Source: Candidatus Limosilactobacillus excrementigallinarum
GTDB taxonomy: Bacteria; Bacillota; Bacilli; Lactobacillales; Lactobacillaceae
Reading direction: 5' to 3'
NCBI GenBank assembly: GCA_019117445.1
Contig: DWZS01000032.1
Coordinates: 42,157-106,156 of the forward strand
DNA: 64,000 nucleotides
Part shown: piece after piece, positions 59,522 through 64,000 of the stretch
Position numbering within the stretch: the stretch's first letter is position 1
Layout: each line of letters starts with the position of its first letter
Position numbers and translations under genes: made by a program
Notes under the pieces: generated by a model
Told to the model about the DNA's origin: nothing
The model's input: the letters and a program-made list of their open reading frames with translations, nothing else
Databases searched by the model: none

Positions 59522-60517
59522 ATGACAAAAATTTTAATGACTAGTGTCCGCCCTGATGAACAAAAAGCGATCAATGATTTTGCCGAACAACACCAGATCG
59601 ATGTTGTAACTACCCCTAAGCCATTTATCGATGATGAAGCAATCGCGATGACTAAGGGAATGGATGGGTTAGTCATCCAACAACACGCTAAAGTTCCTGA
59701 CAACGCCTACGCTGCTTTAAAAGCCAATGGGCTTAAACAAATTAGTACCCGAACAGCTGGTGTTGATACCATCAACGTTCCATTAGCTCATGAAAACGGC
59801 CTAAAAGTAACTAACGTCCCAGCATATTCGCCACGTAGCGTTGCAGAACATGCTTTAATGCAAATCTTCCGCCTTTTGCGTAAATCTTACGCATTTGACC
59901 ACCGGGTTGCTCAAAATGATTACCGGTGGGCTGGCCTGCAAGCTACTGAGATTCATTCCGCAACCATTGGGATCATTGGAGTTGGTCGAATTGGGGGAAC
60001 CCTGGCTAAATTACTAAAGGCGTTAGATGCACGAGTGCTCGGTTACGATGTCAAGCCACGAAAAGAGATGGATGGTATTGTTAAATACGTTTCAAAAGAG
60101 GAACTCCTCCGGCAATCTGACGTTGTCTCATTGCACGTCGAATTAAACGATACTTCTAAGGGTCTGCTTACGCTCGATGATTTCAAATTAATGAAACCTA
60201 CTGCCGGATTAGTTAACGCTAGCCGTGGACCAGTTGTCGTCACTAAAGACCTCGTCACCGCGCTTAAAGATCAAGAAATCGCTGCGGCTGCTCTCGATAC
60301 GGTCGAAGACGAAGAACACATTTTCAATCAAGACCATCGAAAAGATGGTTTAGATGCCGTCCCATTAGTTAAAGAACTTCACGCGATGGACAACGTCATT
60401 CTGACCCCACACATTGCCTTTTTCACCAATATTGCAGTACAAAATATGGTTGCAATTGCCTTAATGGATGTCTTATCCATCCTGGATGGTCAATCATCAC
60501 CTCACGAATTCAATTAA
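59522..60517 (+). CDS. D-2-hydroxyacid dehydrogenase
   Basis: IGIIGVGRIGGTLAKLLKALDARVLGYDV; catalytic-region LTPHIAFFT. Confidence 0.9.
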   Translation: MTKILMTSVRPDEQKAINDFAEQHQIDVVTTPKPFIDDEAIAMTKGMDGLVIQQHAKVPDNAYAALKANGLKQISTRTAGVDTINVPLAHENGLKVTNVPAYSPRSVAEHALMQIFRLLRKSYAFDHRVAQNDYRWAGLQATEIHSATIGIIGVGRIGGTLAKLLKALDARVLGYDVKPRKEMDGIVKYVSKEELLRQSDVVSLHVELNDTSKGLLTLDDFKLMKPTAGLVNASRGPVVVTKDLVTALKDQEIAAAALDTVEDEEHIFNQDHRKDGLDAVPLVKELHAMDNVILTPHIAFFTNIAVQNMVAIALMDVLSILDGQSSPHEFN

Positions 60518-60537
60518 GATAAGGAGAAATTACAATT

Positions 60538-61569
60538 ATGAAAGCCAAGCTCAAAGAATTAACGATGGCCACGCTTAACGGAAACGCCATTGCCATCGTC
60601 ATTGCGCTAATTCCGAGTGCATTGCTCTCTCAATTACTACAATTTTGTCCGGTTAACTCGGTTACCACCGGAATTACCCACATGATTAACCTCGCACAAG
60701 CCGCTTTTCCTTTCATTGCTGCCTTTGCGGTGGGAATGATCTTAAAATTTACCACTTTACAAGTCGGTTCGATGGCTCTGGCTACCTTCGTGGCAGCCGG
60801 TAACGCGGTCCCTCACAAGACCGCCTTTATCATTAGCGGTTCTGGAATTATTTTGAATATTATGTTAACAACCTTCATTGCATCCATCGTAGTGATCCTT
60901 TTAGATCAATTCCTTGGCCAGTTCAAAATGATTTTAGAGTCACTATTAGTATTACTGATCGCCGGTGGCATTAGTCTACTGACCATGCCCGTAATGGTCG
61001 CAATTCAAAACGCAATTGGGCAGGTGGTCCAAGCCGCCACGAATATGTCACCACTATTAATGGGGATTGTCCTTGGAATGTTATTTGGCGTTCTGATTGT
61101 CTCCCCAATTTCTTCCGTTGCTATCGCAATGGCAATCTCGCTTTCCGGTGTTGGCTCTGGAGCTGCTAATGCTGGAATCGTTGCCTGTTCCTTTACTTTG
61201 GCATGGATGGGAGCAACTGTGAACCCGATTGGTGGAACCCTCGCCCACTTCTTGGGTTCACCAAAGATTCAAATGGCCAACATGCTTGAAAAGCCGAAAC
61301 TATTCATCCCGGTCATTATTGCTTCAGGTATTTCTGGCTTATTCGCAGCAATTTTTCAAATGAAGGGAACGCCATTCTCCGCTGGATTTGGTTTTTCAGG
61401 ATTGATTGGTCCCCTGACCGCTTACCAGCATTCTACTGGTTCCTTCCTTCTGTTACGCGTAATTCTGGTGTTTGTAATCATCCCGGTAATCTGTGCTTGG
61501 CTCATGAATTTCGTCTTTGTTAAACGTACAACTTTTGTTCAACCATCTGATCTAAAACTTAACCTATAA
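60538..61569 (+). CDS. polytopic membrane protein, PTS EIIC-like (PTS_EIIC_2 type)
   Basis: Multi-TM protein; no EIIA/EIIB partner nearby. Confidence 0.65.
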   Translation: MKAKLKELTMATLNGNAIAIVIALIPSALLSQLLQFCPVNSVTTGITHMINLAQAAFPFIAAFAVGMILKFTTLQVGSMALATFVAAGNAVPHKTAFIISGSGIILNIMLTTFIASIVVILLDQFLGQFKMILESLLVLLIAGGISLLTMPVMVAIQNAIGQVVQAATNMSPLLMGIVLGMLFGVLIVSPISSVAIAMAISLSGVGSGAANAGIVACSFTLAWMGATVNPIGGTLAHFLGSPKIQMANMLEKPKLFIPVIIASGISGLFAAIFQMKGTPFSAGFGFSGLIGPLTAYQHSTGSFLLLRVILVFVIIPVICAWLMNFVFVKRTTFVQPSDLKLNL

Positions 61570-61585
61570 TGTTTCATGTGAAACA
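61570..61585. other. parS-like site
   Basis: TGTTTCATGTGAAACA, 15/16 match to TGTTTCACGTGAAACA. Confidence 0.75.
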
Positions 61586-61587
61586 TA

Positions 61588-61625
61588 CAAAAAAGGTGAT
61601 CGAAAAAAATCGATCACCTTTTTGT
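61588..61625. terminator. bidirectional terminator
   Basis: AAAAAGGTGATCGaaaaaaatCGATCACCTTTTT. Confidence 0.85.
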
Positions 61626-61644
61626 GTTATCAAGTATTTTAATT

Positions 61645-62817
61645 CTAGTAAATGCCGTCGTATGCCTTTTGGAATAACTTAACGACTTCTTCAACAGTTC
61701 CCTTCCGTGGGTTGGAGAATGCATTACCATCCTTTAATGCATTCTTAGCCATTAATTCAAAGTCTTCTGGCTTAGCACCAATGGCCTTAATCGAATCAGG
61801 AATTCCAATTGACTTAGCTAATTCACGCATCCCATCAATTGACTTGTGGGCAGCTTCCATAGTCGTCATACCAGTGGTGTCATAACCCATGATTTGTGCT
61901 AATTTTGCAAAACGGTCTGGACAAGCAATAATGTTCCATTCTTCAACTACCGGAAGCATTAAAGCACAGCAGACACCATGAGGAGCATCATATTGACCAC
62001 CAAGTTGGTGTGCCATTGCATGAACATATCCCAAGTTAGCGTTATTGAAGGCCATTCCGGCAAGCATTTCCCCTTCAACCATCTTGGTCCGGGCTTCGAC
62101 ATTATGACCATTTGCAACCGCTTCTGGTAAGTATTGTTGAATAATTTGAATGGCCTTTTCACATTGGCTATCAGTAATATCATTGTGGTCAACTGAAACA
62201 AATGGTTCAACTGCTTGAACGTAAGCATCCAAACCCGTTGCAGCAGTCGTGGCTTGCGGAATGTCTAGCATCAGCATTGGATCATTGAATGAAACCAACG
62301 GAATATTTCGCCATGAAACAACCACAAACTTCAGGTGGGTATCTTCATTGGTAATTACTGCATGCCGGGTCAGTTCGGAGCCGGTACCAGCAGTAGTGTT
62401 TACTGCCATCAATGGTGGTAATGGCTTATCTAGCGTTTCAATTCCGGCTAGTTTAGTAATATCATCGCCATTCGTGAGAATAATTCCAATTCCCTTACCA
62501 CAGTCATGAGCTGAACCACCACCAACGGTAATGATACTGTCACAACCTTCATCCAGATAGATTTGCTTACCCTTCTTAATATCACGAATCTTTGGATTTT
62601 CTTCTGCACCATCAAAGATGACGTATTCAACGCCTGCCTTCTTCAATGAGTTAACAGTTTGATCAACTGGTCCATTTTCAATTTTACCGATGTGACCACC
62701 AGTAACTACGAGAACCTTGTGCATACCAAGCATCTTAGCCCGATCACCAATTTTAGCAATTACTCCCGGTCCAAAGAAGTTTACGCTTGGCATTAAGAAA
62801 TCAAATTGTTGTTCCAT
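61645..62817 (-). CDS. iron-containing alcohol dehydrogenase (1,3-propanediol dehydrogenase-like)
   Basis: GGGSAHDCGKGIGI, TTAGTGSELTRHAVIT, HAMAHQLGGQYDAPHGVCCA. Confidence 0.9.
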   Translation of the reverse strand: MEQQFDFLMPSVNFFGPGVIAKIGDRAKMLGMHKVLVVTGGHIGKIENGPVDQTVNSLKKAGVEYVIFDGAEENPKIRDIKKGKQIYLDEGCDSIITVGGGSAHDCGKGIGIILTNGDDITKLAGIETLDKPLPPLMAVNTTAGTGSELTRHAVITNEDTHLKFVVVSWRNIPLVSFNDPMLMLDIPQATTAATGLDAYVQAVEPFVSVDHNDITDSQCEKAIQIIQQYLPEAVANGHNVEARTKMVEGEMLAGMAFNNANLGYVHAMAHQLGGQYDAPHGVCCALMLPVVEEWNIIACPDRFAKLAQIMGYDTTGMTTMEAAHKSIDGMRELAKSIGIPDSIKAIGAKPEDFELMAKNALKDGNAFSNPRKGTVEEVVKLFQKAYDGIY

Positions 62818-62865
62818 GCTATTGCCTCCAATAAGTTAATTACAGTATTGATTGTAATACCAACT

Positions 62866-62883
62866 TTGTGAAAATCAACACAA
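62866..62883. promoter_or_regulatory. Rex-like operator upstream of the Fe-alcohol dehydrogenase
   Basis: TTGTGAAAATCAACACAA vs TTGTGAANNNNTTCACAA, two mismatches. Confidence 0.55.
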
Positions 62884-62969
62884 TTTTAAAGGAAACTAAA
62901 CATTTTTATCAATCTGTTTCATTTAAATTCTGAGTTATAAGCCAATGACGCCTTGTAAAATCAATCACA

Positions 62970-63449
62970 TTACTTATGGTAAGGTAAGCCGTTAATAATC
63001 GTAAATGCCCGATAGATTTGTTCTGTGAGGACCAACCGCATCAATTTGTGCGGGAGTGTAAACCGGCCAAAAGAAATTTCAGTATTCGCCCGTTTTAAAA
63101 CAGCGGGACTTAATCCTAATGACCCACCAATCACAAAAGTGAGATCGCTATGTCCATAGGTGGTTAACTGATTAATCTCCTTAGCAAATTCTTCTGAAGA
63201 ACGTTCCTTTCCCTTAATCGCCAATGCGAATACGTATTCCCGATCTTTAATTTTACCGAGGATCCGCTCCCCTTCCTTGGCCATTACCTCAGCCATTTCA
63301 TTTTGACTAAGTGATTCAGGTGCCGGTTCATCGGCAACCTCGACAATCTTAAATTTGCAAAATCTCCCAAGGCGTTTTTGATATTCAGCAATCCCATCTT
63401 TAAAATACTTTTCTTTAACTTTCCCCACACCAATAATTTTAATATTCAA
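62970..63449 (-). CDS. rlmH: 23S rRNA (pseudouridine1915-N3)-methyltransferase
   Basis: [70 protein letters not shown]. Confidence 0.95.
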   Translation of the reverse strand: MNIKIIGVGKVKEKYFKDGIAEYQKRLGRFCKFKIVEVADEPAPESLSQNEMAEVMAKEGERILGKIKDREYVFALAIKGKERSSEEFAKEINQLTTYGHSDLTFVIGGSLGLSPAVLKRANTEISFGRFTLPHKLMRLVLTEQIYRAFTIINGLPYHK

Positions 63450-63517
63450 GATTCTTCATTCCTTACCTTTTTCTTGCTATTTTACCATCATGTTAATAAC
63501 TCGAACTTTTCAACAAT

Positions 63518-63799
63518 TTTTCCACAAGTTATCCACAGAAGATCGTGGATAACTCGGGAAGTTCGTTCTTCTATCTTTGGTCTACCCTGAATTAACAACT
63601 TAAGTTATCCACATTAACAACAAAAACAATCGTTCGCTTGTCTCATTGTAAGTCCCTGATATAGCAACGTTTAAGACGAGCTTGATTAAATTTAATCCAC
63701 TTATCAACAAGTGTGGATAAAATCTGTGGATAACTTTTTGAACAAGAAAAATCGTTGAAATAACAACTATCAACAGCCTGTGGATAATTATGTGGATAA
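63518..63799. other. DnaA-box cluster
   Basis: Exact TTATCCACA at 63529 and 63605 (+), 63712, 63725, 63779, 63791 (-); one-mismatch boxes at 63518, 63544, 63701. Confidence 0.9.
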
Positions 63800-63905
63800 C
63801 TTTTCCACGGCTTGTTATTAATCACCAATTTTCAGACGAATCATTCGCTTTTAATTCACATTTTATGATTTAGGCAGATTGTAAAATTTAAGTTGAACAT
63901 TTTAG

Positions 63906-64000
63906 TGGACAGAAAAACCCATAAAGGTCTTTAATGGTGTCGTCACAACATTCCATTAGAAAGAAGGACCTTTATGGGCACCACTATTTTATCATTTGAA
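63906..64000 (+). mobile_element. left part of a probable IS30-family insertion sequence (transposase start MGTTILSFE at 63974)
   Basis: MGTTILSFE resembles IS30 transposase N-termini; continues beyond the window; element boundary uncertain. Confidence 0.55.

Noticed and set aside
63450-63900. Calling this region the functional oriC
   Set aside because: No dnaA, dnaN or rpmH in the window and rlmH is normally some distance from oriC; the DnaA-box cluster alone is not enough.

Overview
64 kb of an origin-proximal chromosomal region from a lactobacillus-like Firmicute (genus inferred from protein content only). Most genes are housekeeping or metabolic: amino-acid ABC transporter, D-2-hydroxyacid dehydrogenases, PepO, PepC, PepD, MoxR/VWA operon, EF-P, sucrose phosphorylase locus, LysM glucosaminidase, TetR-controlled ABC exporter, MntH, AhpC, T-box-ThrRS, rhamnosidase locus, LPXTG adhesin-like protein, cardiolipin synthase, TPP-riboswitch YkoE/TatD operon, ClpL, Fe-alcohol dehydrogenase, RlmH. 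No CRISPR array or prophage was seen. The strongest finding is an unannotated leader (58048-58320). It encodes a 22-aa peptide, MTTLNYSQLNNAFSYWFWNSIS, with a Tyr-Trp-Phe-Trp run, followed by a relay of mutually exclusive hairpins ending in an intrinsic terminator. It precedes an aromatic-type aminotransferase / hydroxyacid dehydrogenase / EIIC-like transporter operon, and looks like a ribosome-mediated attenuator sensing all three aromatic amino acids. Other notable observations are: a DnaA-box cluster next to rlmH with six exact TTATCCACA boxes; two near-consensus parS sites; two exact and several degenerate Noc-type sites; a ThrRS lacking the TGS domain and the editing-site motifs; a 16-bp LacI-type operator shared by the sucrose locus and a distant alcohol dehydrogenase; TetR, Rex-like, PerR-like and cre operators; and an IS30-like transposase start with a start-codon-sequestering inverted repeat.
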